Of a stretch of DNA of 64,000 nucleotides, positions 36,040-44,289 are shown piece after piece (position 1 is the stretch's first letter; each line of letters begins with the position of its first letter). This stretch comes from Marisimplicoccus sp038110465 (GTDB lineage: Bacteria; Bacteroidota; Bacteroidia; Flavobacteriales; Flavobacteriaceae). The position numbers were made by a program, and so were the translations under genes. The stretch is taken from NCBI GenBank assembly GCA_038110465.1, contig JAYNJU010000001.1:186001-250000 (forward strand). The letters are read 5' to 3'. The notes under the pieces are model-generated. The model made no database searches and was not told the origin of the DNA. It saw only the letters and a list, made by a program, of their open reading frames with translations.

Positions 36040-37611
36040 ATGACTAATGATATAAAAGACAATCTTTTTGTTTTAATTAAATCTCTTACAAAATCTGAAA
36101 AAAGACAGTTCAAATTGTATGTGGGAAGAATGGATTCTAATGAAGATTCAAAATTCTTAAAATTATTTTCTCTCTTAGATAAAATGAATCAATACAATGA
36201 GAAATTAATTTTAGATAGTAAAATTGTATCAAAGCAACAGTTATCAAACTTAAAAGCCCATCTTTATAAGCAGATTCTTATTAGTCTTAGATTGAATCCA
36301 CAACATAAAAATGTAAAACTTCATATTAGAAGTCAAATTGACTTTGCTACAATTTTGTATCAAAAAGGTCTCTATAAGCAAAGTTTAAAGATACTTGATA
36401 AAGTCAAATCTTATGCTTTGAAATACGATGAAAACACCTCTGCATATGAAATTGTGGAGTTCGAAAAACTAATCGAGTCTCTTTATGTAACAAGAAGTTT
36501 AAGTAATAGAACAGATGAGCTTGTTAATCAAACCAATTATTTAAAAAAATTAAATAATATATCAAGTTCCTTATCGAATATCTCTCTTCAATTATATGAA
36601 AAACTAATTAAAGCAGGGTATGCCAAAAGTGACCAAGAATCATCTGAAATAAAAGAAATTTTTACAGAAAAATTAAAAGATTATAAACCTGAAGATCTTG
36701 GATTTAGAGAAAAGCTTATATACTATCAGTCATATGTTTGGTATAGTTTACTGGTTCAAGATTTTTTATCTACTTATAAATATGCTTCTAAGTGGATTGA
36801 AACTTTTGATAAAAATCCAGACATGATAAAAATTCATCCTGTATATTATTTAAAAGGTTATAACTTTCTTTTAGAATCATTATCTCTAATAAAATATCCC
36901 TCTAAGTTTAAGAATCGGTTAAATGATTTATTAAGAGTTTTAGACTATGATTTTTTTCCTTTAAATCAAAATTTAAATGCTTTGATATTTCTATATAAGT
37001 ATAATAATCTTTTTAATCTTCATGTATTAGAGGGAACATTTAAGGAGTCCCTCAAAATTATCCCCGAAGTTCTTGTGGGTATTGAAAAAAATAAAAATTT
37101 GATTGATCATCATCATATAATGCTACTTTATTATAAAATTGCTTGTATGTATTTTACAGTTGATGATTATGAAAATTGTATTAGGTATACTAGTATGATT
37201 ATAAAAAATAAAAATATAAAGATGAGAGAAGATCTTCAATGTTTCACAAGGATTTTGAACCTGATAGCACATTGGGAAGCTGGCTTAGATTTTCATCTTG
37301 ATAAAATTATTAGAGATACATATAATTACTTGGATAAATTGAATGACTTACATGAAGTTCAAAAGACCATTTTAAAATATTTAAATGGATTGGAAAATAT
37401 ATATCCTGGAGAAATTAAAAACTTTCTTAGAAATCTATATAGCGAGCTTAAAAAGTTTGAGGATGACCCATATGAAAAAAGAGCTTTCTTGTATTTAGAT
37501 ATAATCTCATGGCTTGAAAGTAAGATAGATAGAAAACCTCTTCAAGATATAATTAAAGAAAAAGCAATTTTAATTAATCGAAAAGAGAAACAGTCCACAG
37601 TCCTTTCTTAG
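36040..37611 (+). CDS. helical-repeat (TPR-like) protein of unknown function
   Basis: The 523-residue protein has no signal peptide or membrane segment and is built almost wholly of amphipathic helices in repeats that look TPR-like (for example LYKQSLKILDKVKSYALKY and DYENCIRYTSMII). The N-terminus, LIKSLTKSEKRQFKLYVGR, looks like a conserved Bacteroidota start. I do not know a function; such repeats normally bind other proteins. It is divergent from leuA across a 125-base, very AT-rich gap. Its last 38 bases overlap the tail of the rluA-family gene, the longest convergent overlap in the window. Confidence 0.75.
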   Translation: MTNDIKDNLFVLIKSLTKSEKRQFKLYVGRMDSNEDSKFLKLFSLLDKMNQYNEKLILDSKIVSKQQLSNLKAHLYKQILISLRLNPQHKNVKLHIRSQIDFATILYQKGLYKQSLKILDKVKSYALKYDENTSAYEIVEFEKLIESLYVTRSLSNRTDELVNQTNYLKKLNNISSSLSNISLQLYEKLIKAGYAKSDQESSEIKEIFTEKLKDYKPEDLGFREKLIYYQSYVWYSLLVQDFLSTYKYASKWIETFDKNPDMIKIHPVYYLKGYNFLLESLSLIKYPSKFKNRLNDLLRVLDYDFFPLNQNLNALIFLYKYNNLFNLHVLEGTFKESLKIIPEVLVGIEKNKNLIDHHHIMLLYYKIACMYFTVDDYENCIRYTSMIIKNKNIKMREDLQCFTRILNLIAHWEAGLDFHLDKIIRDTYNYLDKLNDLHEVQKTILKYLNGLENIYPGEIKNFLRNLYSELKKFEDDPYEKRAFLYLDIISWLESKIDRKPLQDIIKEKAILINRKEKQSTVLS

Positions 37612-38260
37612 GTGGATCTGCATCAATTTTTACTTCTTTTTTTGTTACAGGATGATTAAATTCGATACTTTTTGAGTGTAGGTAAATCCCGCCATCTTTG
37701 TTAGATCTTTTAGAACCATATTTTAAGTCTCCAAGGATTGGAAAACCAATTTCAGAAAAATTACATCTAATTTGATGATGTCTTCCAGTTATTAAATCAA
37801 CTTCTATCAAAGAGTAATTATCAAAATCTTTTAATTTTTGATATTTAAGTAAACCAAACTTTGAATTTTTTACCTCTTCATTAAAATAATATGATTTATT
37901 CTGTTTTTCATTCTTTTTAAACCAACCTTTTAATTCTCCTTCTTTCGATTTAAAACCCTTAGATATAATTAACCAATATTTTTTTTTAATATTTCTATTT
38001 CTAAGTTTATCATTCATTCTTGATAAGGCTTTACTGGTTTTTGCAAACATAACTATACCAGATGTAGGCCTATCAATTCGATTAATTAACCCAAGAAATA
38101 CTCTTCCTTTTTTATTATACTTTAATTTTATGTATTCTTTTACATTGTCTATAGAAGATAAATCACCTGTTTTATCCCCTTGAACAAGTTCACCAGAAGA
38201 TTTATTTATTATTAATAAGTGATTATCTTCAAAAAGTATCTGAGGTTTTGATAAATTCAA
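37574..38260 (-). CDS. RluA family RNA pseudouridine synthase
   Basis: The 228-residue protein has the catalytic Asp in NRIDRPTSGIVMFAKT (about 63), where most relatives have HRLDxxTSG, and the family motif GRHHQIR. It isomerises uridine to pseudouridine in rRNA or tRNA; the target base is not predictable. There is no S4 domain. The only workable start is TTG at 38260; an in-frame stop lies about 60 bases upstream with no ATG between. It lies one base after panB. The 3' end overlaps the TPR-like gene by 38 bases. Confidence 0.88.
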   Translation of the reverse strand: MNLSKPQILFEDNHLLIINKSSGELVQGDKTGDLSSIDNVKEYIKLKYNKKGRVFLGLINRIDRPTSGIVMFAKTSKALSRMNDKLRNRNIKKKYWLIISKGFKSKEGELKGWFKKNEKQNKSYYFNEEVKNSKFGLLKYQKLKDFDNYSLIEVDLITGRHHQIRCNFSEIGFPILGDLKYGSKRSNKDGGIYLHSKSIEFNHPVTKKEVKIDADPPKKGLWTVSLFD

Positions 38261-38261
38261 G

Positions 38262-39077
38262 TTAGTATTGCTCTTCTTTATTCGGAAATTCTCTATTTTT
38301 AATATCTGATGAGAAATCTTTTACAGCCTTTGTTATTAGTGTATCTAGATCTAAATATCTTCTAAGAAATCTAGGGCTGAACTCCTTATTCATACCTAGC
38401 ATATCATGAGAAACTAGAACCTGTCCATCAACAGCAGATCCTGCACCAATTCCTATAATTGGAATCTTTAATGAAGAAGATACTTTTTCTGAAAGTATAT
38501 TTGGAATTTTTTCTAAAACTATTGAGAAACAGCCAATTTCTTCCAACATTTTAGCATCCTTAATTAAATCTTCAGCTTCTTTTTTCTCTTTTGCTCTAAC
38601 AGAGTATGTTCCAAATTTATATATAGATTGAGGTGTTAAACCAAGATGACCCATTACTGGAATGCCAGCTTTAAGAATTCTTTCTATAGAATCTTTTACT
38701 AAATGTCCGCCTTCTAATTTTACTGCATGAGCACCTGATTCTTTCATGATTTTAATAGCAGATCTCAAAGCTTCTTTTGAGTCAGCTTGATAAGTTCCAA
38801 AAGGTAAATCAACCACAACGAGTGCCCTTTCAACAGCCCTAATTACTGAGCTTGCATGATAAATCATTTGATCCAGAGTTATAGGAAGTGTAGTCTCATG
38901 ACCTGCCATTACATTTGAGGCGGAATCTCCTACTAAAATAATATCAACTCCTGCTTTATCAATTATTTTAGCAAAGCTATAATCATATGCTGTAAGCATT
39001 GATATTTTTTCACCATTGCTTTTCATTTCCTCAAGAAGCTTAATGGTGACTCTAGATTGATTAGTATTATCAGTCAT
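38262..39077 (-). CDS. panB: 3-methyl-2-oxobutanoate hydroxymethyltransferase
   Basis: The 271-residue PanB has MLTAYDYSFAKIIDKAGVD and the metal-binding LVGDSASNVMAGH. It also has VVVDLPFGTYQ and VKLEGGH. It adds a hydroxymethyl group from methylene-tetrahydrofolate to 2-oxoisovalerate, the first pantothenate step, sharing that substrate with the nearby ilv/leu genes. ATG 39077 is preferred to an upstream TTG at 39092. It is divergent from dnaK and is followed by the pseudouridine synthase after one base. Confidence 0.95.
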   Translation of the reverse strand: MTDNTNQSRVTIKLLEEMKSNGEKISMLTAYDYSFAKIIDKAGVDIILVGDSASNVMAGHETTLPITLDQMIYHASSVIRAVERALVVVDLPFGTYQADSKEALRSAIKIMKESGAHAVKLEGGHLVKDSIERILKAGIPVMGHLGLTPQSIYKFGTYSVRAKEKKEAEDLIKDAKMLEEIGCFSIVLEKIPNILSEKVSSSLKIPIIGIGAGSAVDGQVLVSHDMLGMNKEFSPRFLRRYLDLDTLITKAVKDFSSDIKNREFPNKEEQY

Positions 39078-39120
39078 TTGATTTTTTAACAAAAATAATG
39101 TAAATAAGTATATAAAAAAT

Positions 39121-39135
39121 ATGACATAATGTCAT
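39121..39135. promoter_or_regulatory. 7-bp perfect inverted repeat in the panB-dnaK gap
   Basis: ATGACAT and ATGTCAT flank a single A. The site lies 52 bases before the dnaK start and 44 bases before panB. It is unlike the CIRCE heat-shock element. It could be an operator for either gene; there is no direct evidence of which. Confidence 0.35.
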
Positions 39136-39145
39136 CTTAATTTGG

Positions 39146-39162
39146 TTGGCATAATCGTTGAC
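39146..39162 (+). promoter_or_regulatory. possible sigma-54-like promoter of dnaK
   Basis: TTGGCA and TTGAC are spaced like the -24/-12 elements (TGGC at 39147 and TTGA at 39158, an 11-base step). The -12 GC is GA here and the CACG block is poorly kept, so the match is partial. No TAnnTTTG box is present in the dnaK gap, which is why another promoter type was considered. Confidence 0.2.
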
Positions 39163-39186
39163 AATTATATATTAAAATTAAAAATT

Positions 39187-41097
39187 ATGAGTAAAATTAT
39201 TGGAATCGATTTAGGTACTACAAATTCATGTGTCTCTGTAATGGAAGGAAGCGAACCTGTAGTAATTCCTAACGCTGAAGGTAAAAGAACAACTCCTTCT
39301 GTAATCGCATTTGTCGAAGATGGTGAAATTAAAGTTGGTGATCCTGCCAAAAGGCAAGCTGTAACAAATCCAGAAAAAACAATTGCTTCTGTCAAAAGAT
39401 TTATGGGGAATAAATTCAGTGAGTCATCTAGTGATATTAAAACAGTAGCTTACAAAGTCGTAAAGGGTGATAATGATACTCCTAGAGTTGATATTGATGG
39501 TAGACTTTATACACCTCAAGAATTATCTGCAATGGTTCTTCAAAAAATGAAAAAAACTGCTGAAGATTATCTTGGTTCATCTGTAACTGATGCTGTAATT
39601 ACAGTTCCTGCATATTTTAATGATTCACAAAGACAAGCTACTAAAGAAGCTGGGGAGATAGCTGGATTAAAAGTACAGAGAATAATAAATGAGCCAACTG
39701 CAGCTGCTTTAGCATATGGTATGGATAAAGGAGGTACAGATAAAAAAATTGCAGTATATGATCTTGGAGGAGGTACTTTTGATATTTCTATACTAGAATT
39801 AGGGGATGGAGTATTTGAAGTACTATCAACTAATGGAGACACTCACTTAGGCGGTGATGATTTTGACCAAGTAATTATTGACTTTTTAGCAGAAGAATTT
39901 AAAAATAATGAGCAAATTGACTTAAGAGAAGATTCAATGGCACTTCAAAGGCTAAAAGAAGCTGCTGAAAAAGCTAAGATTGAATTATCTTCTTCAGCTC
40001 AAACTGAAATTAATTTACCATATGTAACAGCAACAAGTTCAGGTCCTAAACATCTTGTTACTACATTAACTAGAGCAAAATTTGAACAATTATCAGACGA
40101 ATTGGTTAAAAGATCCTTAGAGCCAGTAAAAAAGGCTTTAAAAGATGCTAGTTTAACTAAAAATGATATAGATGAAGTTATCTTGGTTGGAGGATCAACT
40201 AGGATCCCAATTATTCAGAAAGAAGTAGAATCTTTATTTGGTAAAAAACCATCAAAGGGGGTTAATCCAGATGAAGTCGTGGCTGTTGGAGCTGCAATTC
40301 AGGGAGGAGTACTATCTGGAGATGTAGAAGATGTTCTTTTATTAGATGTAACTCCATTATCATTAGGTATTGAGACTATGGGTAATGTAATGACAAAACT
40401 AATTGAGTCAAATACTACTATACCAACTAAAAAATCTCAGGTTTTTTCTACTGCAGCTGATAATCAACCTTCAGTAGAGATTCATGTATTACAAGGTGAA
40501 AGACCTATGGCAAAAGATAACAAAACAATCGGAAGGTTTCACTTAGATGGAATTCCTCCAGCACCTCGTGGTGTTCCACAAATTGAAGTAACCTTTGATA
40601 TCGATGCTAATGGTATTATTAATGTAAGTGCACTAGACAAAGCAACTAATAAATCTCAGGATATAAGAATTGAAGCCTCATCAGGTTTAACTGAAGAGGA
40701 GATTGAAAAAATGAAAAGAGATGCGGAAGCTAATGCTGAAGCTGATAAGAAGGCAAAAGATGAAGTTGATAAATTAAATAGTGCTGATCAAATGATTTTT
40801 CAAACTGAAAAACAACTTAAAGATTTTGGAGAAAAATTGTCTGACGATAAGAAAAAACCAATTGAGACAGCCCTTGAAGATCTAAAGAAGGCTTATGAAT
40901 CAAAAGATCTTGATAAGATTGATGAATCATTGAATACTATTAATGAAGCATGGAAAAATGCTTCTGAGGAAATGTATAAAGCTCAAGCAGAATCAGGTGA
41001 ACAAACTTCAAATAGTTCTCAAAATGAATCATCTTCTAATGAATCAAAAGGTGATGATGTGCAAGATGTAGACTTCGAAGAGGTTAAAGAAGACTAA
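39187..41097 (+). CDS. dnaK: molecular chaperone DnaK (Hsp70)
   Basis: The 636-residue DnaK starts at MSKIIGIDLGTTNSCV (an upstream TTG at 39142 is rejected). It contains NEPTAAALAYG, YDLGGGTFDISILELG and ILVGGSTRIP, then the substrate-binding domain, and ends with the acidic tail QDVDFEEV. It folds and protects proteins with DnaJ and GrpE, neither of which is in this window. The 109-base upstream gap holds an inverted repeat (39121-39135) and a possible -24/-12-like promoter (39146-39161). The MenI-like thioesterase starts two bases after the stop. Confidence 0.98.
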   Translation: MSKIIGIDLGTTNSCVSVMEGSEPVVIPNAEGKRTTPSVIAFVEDGEIKVGDPAKRQAVTNPEKTIASVKRFMGNKFSESSSDIKTVAYKVVKGDNDTPRVDIDGRLYTPQELSAMVLQKMKKTAEDYLGSSVTDAVITVPAYFNDSQRQATKEAGEIAGLKVQRIINEPTAAALAYGMDKGGTDKKIAVYDLGGGTFDISILELGDGVFEVLSTNGDTHLGGDDFDQVIIDFLAEEFKNNEQIDLREDSMALQRLKEAAEKAKIELSSSAQTEINLPYVTATSSGPKHLVTTLTRAKFEQLSDELVKRSLEPVKKALKDASLTKNDIDEVILVGGSTRIPIIQKEVESLFGKKPSKGVNPDEVVAVGAAIQGGVLSGDVEDVLLLDVTPLSLGIETMGNVMTKLIESNTTIPTKKSQVFSTAADNQPSVEIHVLQGERPMAKDNKTIGRFHLDGIPPAPRGVPQIEVTFDIDANGIINVSALDKATNKSQDIRIEASSGLTEEEIEKMKRDAEANAEADKKAKDEVDKLNSADQMIFQTEKQLKDFGEKLSDDKKKPIETALEDLKKAYESKDLDKIDESLNTINEAWKNASEEMYKAQAESGEQTSNSSQNESSSNESKGDDVQDVDFEEVKED

Positions 41098-41099
41098 TA

Positions 41100-41516
41100 T
41101 TGCCTGATAAAGATTTCATTTTAAAAGAAGCTAACAAAAGGTGTAAGGGTACTCTTGTTTCAACCTTAGATATTGAATTTATTGATGTTGGTGAGAATTA
41201 TTTAACTGCTAAGATGTTAGTTTCACCTAAACTTCATCAGCCTGATGGTGTATTACATGGTGGAGCTACTGCTGCACTTGCTGAAACTGTTGGAAGTTCT
41301 GCTGCAGCAATTTTTTCAAAAAAAGAGAATCAATTGCTCAGAGGAGTTGAGTTGTCAATTAATCATGTTAGAGGAGTTAGGTCTGGATATGTAATTGCTA
41401 CAGCGAAATCTATTCATCTTGGAAAGACTATGCAATTATGGAAAATATCAATTAAAAATGAGGAGGGTAAAGATGTTTCATTTGCTAAACTAACTACCTT
41501 AACAATAAATAAGTAA
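41100..41516 (+). CDS. hotdog thioesterase, MenI/YdiI-like (probable DHNA-CoA hydrolase)
   Basis: The 138-residue hotdog-fold protein aligns by eye with E. coli YdiI/MenI: QPDGVLHGGATAALAETVGS with the catalytic Glu in AET, then LSINHVRGVRSG and IHLGKTMQLW. MenI releases 1,4-dihydroxy-2-naphthoate from its CoA ester in menaquinone synthesis, though related proteins act on phenylacetyl- or other acyl-CoAs. The start is TTG at 41100, two bases after dnaK; an in-frame stop at 41085 leaves no other usable start. The next gene encodes a MenA-like prenyltransferase fused to PAS, which supports the menaquinone reading. Confidence 0.75.
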   Translation: MPDKDFILKEANKRCKGTLVSTLDIEFIDVGENYLTAKMLVSPKLHQPDGVLHGGATAALAETVGSSAAAIFSKKENQLLRGVELSINHVRGVRSGYVIATAKSIHLGKTMQLWKISIKNEEGKDVSFAKLTTLTINK

Positions 41517-41532
41517 TTCTTTTATGAAAAAC

Positions 41533-41563
41533 TTTTAAAATTGCTTACCAGATCTTAAATTTG
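41533..41563 (+). promoter_or_regulatory. promoter of the PAS-UbiA gene
   Basis: TTTT (41533-41536) is followed after 19 bases by TAAATTTG (41556-41563), a full match to the -7 box TAnnTTTG with one mismatch at the -33 TTTG. The predicted start of transcription is about 41570, 12 bases before the ATG at 41582. This supports that ATG as the true start of the fused gene. Confidence 0.45.
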
Positions 41564-41581
41564 GCGTTTTAAATAATCAAT

Positions 41582-42931
41582 ATGAAAAGTGTAATAATAT
41601 GTGATATGGAGGGTTTAATTACAAACCTTAATGATGGTGCTGTTAAAATGTTTGGATATGATTCTAAAGAACTTGTTGGTAAGAAAAGAGTATCAATATT
41701 TTCACCTGGTGAAATAGTTCTTCAAAATGTCTTAGGCTGGTTGAAAAATGCCAACGAAACTGGAGAGCATAATACAAAGACTAATTTTGTTAGAAAAGAT
41801 GGTTCAACATTTAGTGCTAAAATAAAAATTACACCAAATTTTGCAGATGGAAAGGATAAACCACAAACTGGTTATTGTGGTATTACTGAAGAAATTGATG
41901 AGAATGTTAATGTTAAAATTAATTTAGGCACAAAAATTATTAAAGGTGTAGCAATCACTAGAGTTGGATTTGCATCTGCATCTTTATTTCCTGTTTTTTT
42001 AGTTGGTTGTTACTATGCTGGTATTGGTGATTCTTTATTTAGTCCTCTATCTTTAACGCTAACTACTTTTGGTATTTTATTTTTTCATTTATTTTCAAAC
42101 CTTTACAATGATTTTTTTGATGTTACTCATGGTACCGATGAGGCAAATACTGAATATTTTAATGCTGGTATGAATTCCCCTATTTTAAAAGGAGCCCAAT
42201 TATCAGGTGGAAGTAGGGCAGTGGAGCTTGGATTGATAACTCTAAAAGGAACAAAGAATCTAGCAAATATTATGTTTTCTCTAGGTGTTATTACTGCTGT
42301 AGGAATATTGTATTTAAGTTTTTTAAATACAGGATCAACAAGTAATTTAATAAACTCTGCTTTAATTGCTATCATAGGTGTGTTAATTGGATATTTTTAT
42401 ACAGCTAAGCCTATTAGATTATCCTCTTTATATGGACTTGGAGAATTATCGATTTTCTTAGCTTTTGGACCACTTCTAACTTTAGGTACTGGTTTTGCGA
42501 TCTCAAATGATACGATTGGATTATTTACATCAGAATTTTATAACCTTTTAATACTTGGAATACCTATTGGTTTACTAACTACAAATATTTTATTTATTAA
42601 TCAATATCCAGATTATACATCTGATAAAGAAGTGGGAAAAAATAACCTAGTTGTATTACTAGGGAAAAAATCATCAAGATGGGTTTATGCCTTAAATCTA
42701 GCTATTGCAGTTGGTTCTCTTTACTATATTTCTGAGAATATTATAAGTGCAAGTCAATCAACTTTATTTATGTTCTTACTTATTCCAATAACTATGTTAT
42801 ATGCATTTTATCTTGTAACAGGATTATTCAAGAACTATGCAAGTAGATCATTAATTAAATATAACATTCATACAATATATTTTCATATGATTTTTTCTTT
42901 CATATACATGATTATACTAGCTAATTTTTAA
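41582..42931 (+). CDS. PAS domain-UbiA (MenA-like) prenyltransferase fusion
   Basis: The 449-residue protein joins two domains. Residues 1-105 form a PAS sensor domain (GLITNLNDGAVKMFGYDSKE, then NFVRKDGSTFSAKIKI and GYCGITEEID). Residues 115-449 form a membrane UbiA prenyltransferase with about eight or nine membrane segments and both Asp-rich motifs: NDFFDVTHGTD (about 176-186) and NQYPDYTSDKEVGKNN (about 340-355). The second motif and SGGSRAVELG resemble MenA-type enzymes, which prenylate dihydroxynaphthoate. No histidine kinase or cyclase is attached, so the sensor would act directly on a lipid enzyme. There is one continuous frame and no stop between the domains. The adjacent MenI-like gene suggests menaquinone; a different acceptor is possible. 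Confidence 0.85.
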   Translation: MKSVIICDMEGLITNLNDGAVKMFGYDSKELVGKKRVSIFSPGEIVLQNVLGWLKNANETGEHNTKTNFVRKDGSTFSAKIKITPNFADGKDKPQTGYCGITEEIDENVNVKINLGTKIIKGVAITRVGFASASLFPVFLVGCYYAGIGDSLFSPLSLTLTTFGILFFHLFSNLYNDFFDVTHGTDEANTEYFNAGMNSPILKGAQLSGGSRAVELGLITLKGTKNLANIMFSLGVITAVGILYLSFLNTGSTSNLINSALIAIIGVLIGYFYTAKPIRLSSLYGLGELSIFLAFGPLLTLGTGFAISNDTIGLFTSEFYNLLILGIPIGLLTTNILFINQYPDYTSDKEVGKNNLVVLLGKKSSRWVYALNLAIAVGSLYYISENIISASQSTLFMFLLIPITMLYAFYLVTGLFKNYASRSLIKYNIHTIYFHMIFSFIYMIILANF

Positions 42932-42933
42932 AA

Positions 42934-43836
42934 ATGTTTTTGTGGAATAAATCATTTAATCTAAAAGGGTTTGGTTATTATATACTAGGCTCGTTTGTTA
43001 TTATTTTATTTAGTATTATTGGTCAAATTCCAATGATACCTTTTTTGCCTACTGAAATTCCTAGTCCTGATTCTGACCCTATGGACTTATTCAAATCCAT
43101 TCCTTCAAACTTGAGATTATTTCTTTTACTCTTAAGTTTTGTATTTGTATTACCTGGCATTTGGCTTGTTGTGAAGAAATTACATGATTTACCTATTATG
43201 TCTATTCTTTCAAGTAGAAAAAAAATTGATCTTGAAAGAGTTTTATATTCATTCATGTTATGGGGATCAATAGTTTCTGCATTTGTTTTTCTCGAGTATT
43301 CTTTAAATCCAGAAAACTATATTATAAATTTTAAACTAAAGGAATTTTTGATTCTTGCTGTAATTGCTATACTATTAATTCCAATACAAACTAGTGTTGA
43401 AGAAATTGTTTTCCGAGGATATTTAATGCAAGGATTTGGTAACTGGCTTAACAGTAGATTCATGGCCTTATTTCTCTCATCTTTTGTTTTTGGATCCCTA
43501 CATTTATTCAATCCAGAGATTACAGCTTTAGGGTACGAGTTTGTTATTTTATATATAACAGTTGGTTTTGTTCTTGGTATTATGACACTAATGGATGAAG
43601 GCTTAGAATTAGCGCTTGGTTTCCATGCAGCTAATAATCTTATAGCTGCTCTTCTTCTTACAGCTGACTGGACTGTTTTTCAAACAGAATCAATTTTAAT
43701 TGATATATCAGAACCTAGCCTTGGTATTACTGATTGGATATCTCCAATTATAATATATCCAACAATACTTATAATTTTTGCAAAAAAATATTCTTGGAAT
43801 AACTGGAAAGAAAAGTTATTTTCAAAGGTTAGATAA
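42934..43836 (+). CDS. CPBP family intramembrane metalloprotease
   Basis: The 300-residue protein has about seven membrane segments and the three CPBP/Abi motifs: EEIVFRGYL (about 154-162), FGSLHLFNP (about 187-195) and HAANN (231-235). These residues form the intramembrane protease site of the Rce1-like family. Natural substrates in bacteria are mostly unknown. It begins two bases after the PAS-UbiA gene and is surely co-transcribed with it. Rce1 relatives act on prenylated proteins in eukaryotes, but nothing here shows such a link. The last 15 bases overlap the convergent GNAT gene. Confidence 0.88.
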   Translation: MFLWNKSFNLKGFGYYILGSFVIILFSIIGQIPMIPFLPTEIPSPDSDPMDLFKSIPSNLRLFLLLLSFVFVLPGIWLVVKKLHDLPIMSILSSRKKIDLERVLYSFMLWGSIVSAFVFLEYSLNPENYIINFKLKEFLILAVIAILLIPIQTSVEEIVFRGYLMQGFGNWLNSRFMALFLSSFVFGSLHLFNPEITALGYEFVILYITVGFVLGIMTLMDEGLELALGFHAANNLIAALLLTADWTVFQTESILIDISEPSLGITDWISPIIIYPTILIIFAKKYSWNNWKEKLFSKVR

Positions 43837-44289
43837 TATAAGTTCCATCTTTATATCACTTCTTTTATAAGGTGGATTGATATTCTCTAATTCTTTAAAC
43901 CCGAACTTCTTATAAAGATGAATTGAGTTTTTTAATACTTTATTCGAATAAAGTAGAATTGATTTGTAATTCTTTTTTAAACTATAATTAATAATAAACT
44001 TTATGAGTTGATTACCAATCCCATTTCCTCTTAAATCTTTTCTAACTGCCATTTTATTTAATTCATAAACACCATTCCCGTTGTTTAAAAGAGCCATAGT
44101 TCCTACAATGTTTTCATTATAAATTGCAAAAAAGATTGAACCACCTTTGTCTAAAATTTCTTCTTTACAATTCTTTAAAATTTTTTCATCATATGACTCA
44201 ACATAAAAAAATTCAATTAACCAATCATAGTTTAAATCATAAAAGAATTTAGAATATTTTTCTTCGAAAGGAATTATTTCAACTTTCAT
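43822..44289 (-). CDS. GNAT family N-acetyltransferase
   Basis: The 155-residue GNAT protein has the acetyl-CoA motif KDLRGNGIGNQLIKF (motif A) and a C-terminal LYKKFGFKELE (motif B). The substrate is not predictable. It overlaps fumC by 11 bases at its start (fumC end) and the CPBP gene by 15 bases at its end. It is likely expressed from the fumC promoter as the second gene. Confidence 0.85.
   Translation of the reverse strand: MKVEIIPFEEKYSKFFYDLNYDWLIEFFYVESYDEKILKNCKEEILDKGGSIFFAIYNENIVGTMALLNNGNGVYELNKMAVRKDLRGNGIGNQLIKFIINYSLKKNYKSILLYSNKVLKNSIHLYKKFGFKELENINPPYKRSDIKMELILSNL

Noticed and set aside
39121..39135. CIRCE heat-shock element
   Set aside because: The repeat differs in sequence and has a one-base spacer, not the nine-base spacer of CIRCE.
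42934..43836. CPBP protease as a processing enzyme for a prenylated protein made by PAS-UbiA
   Set aside because: Rce1 relatives do cut prenylated proteins in eukaryotes, but the UbiA family prenylates small aromatics and no CaaX-like substrate is visible here.
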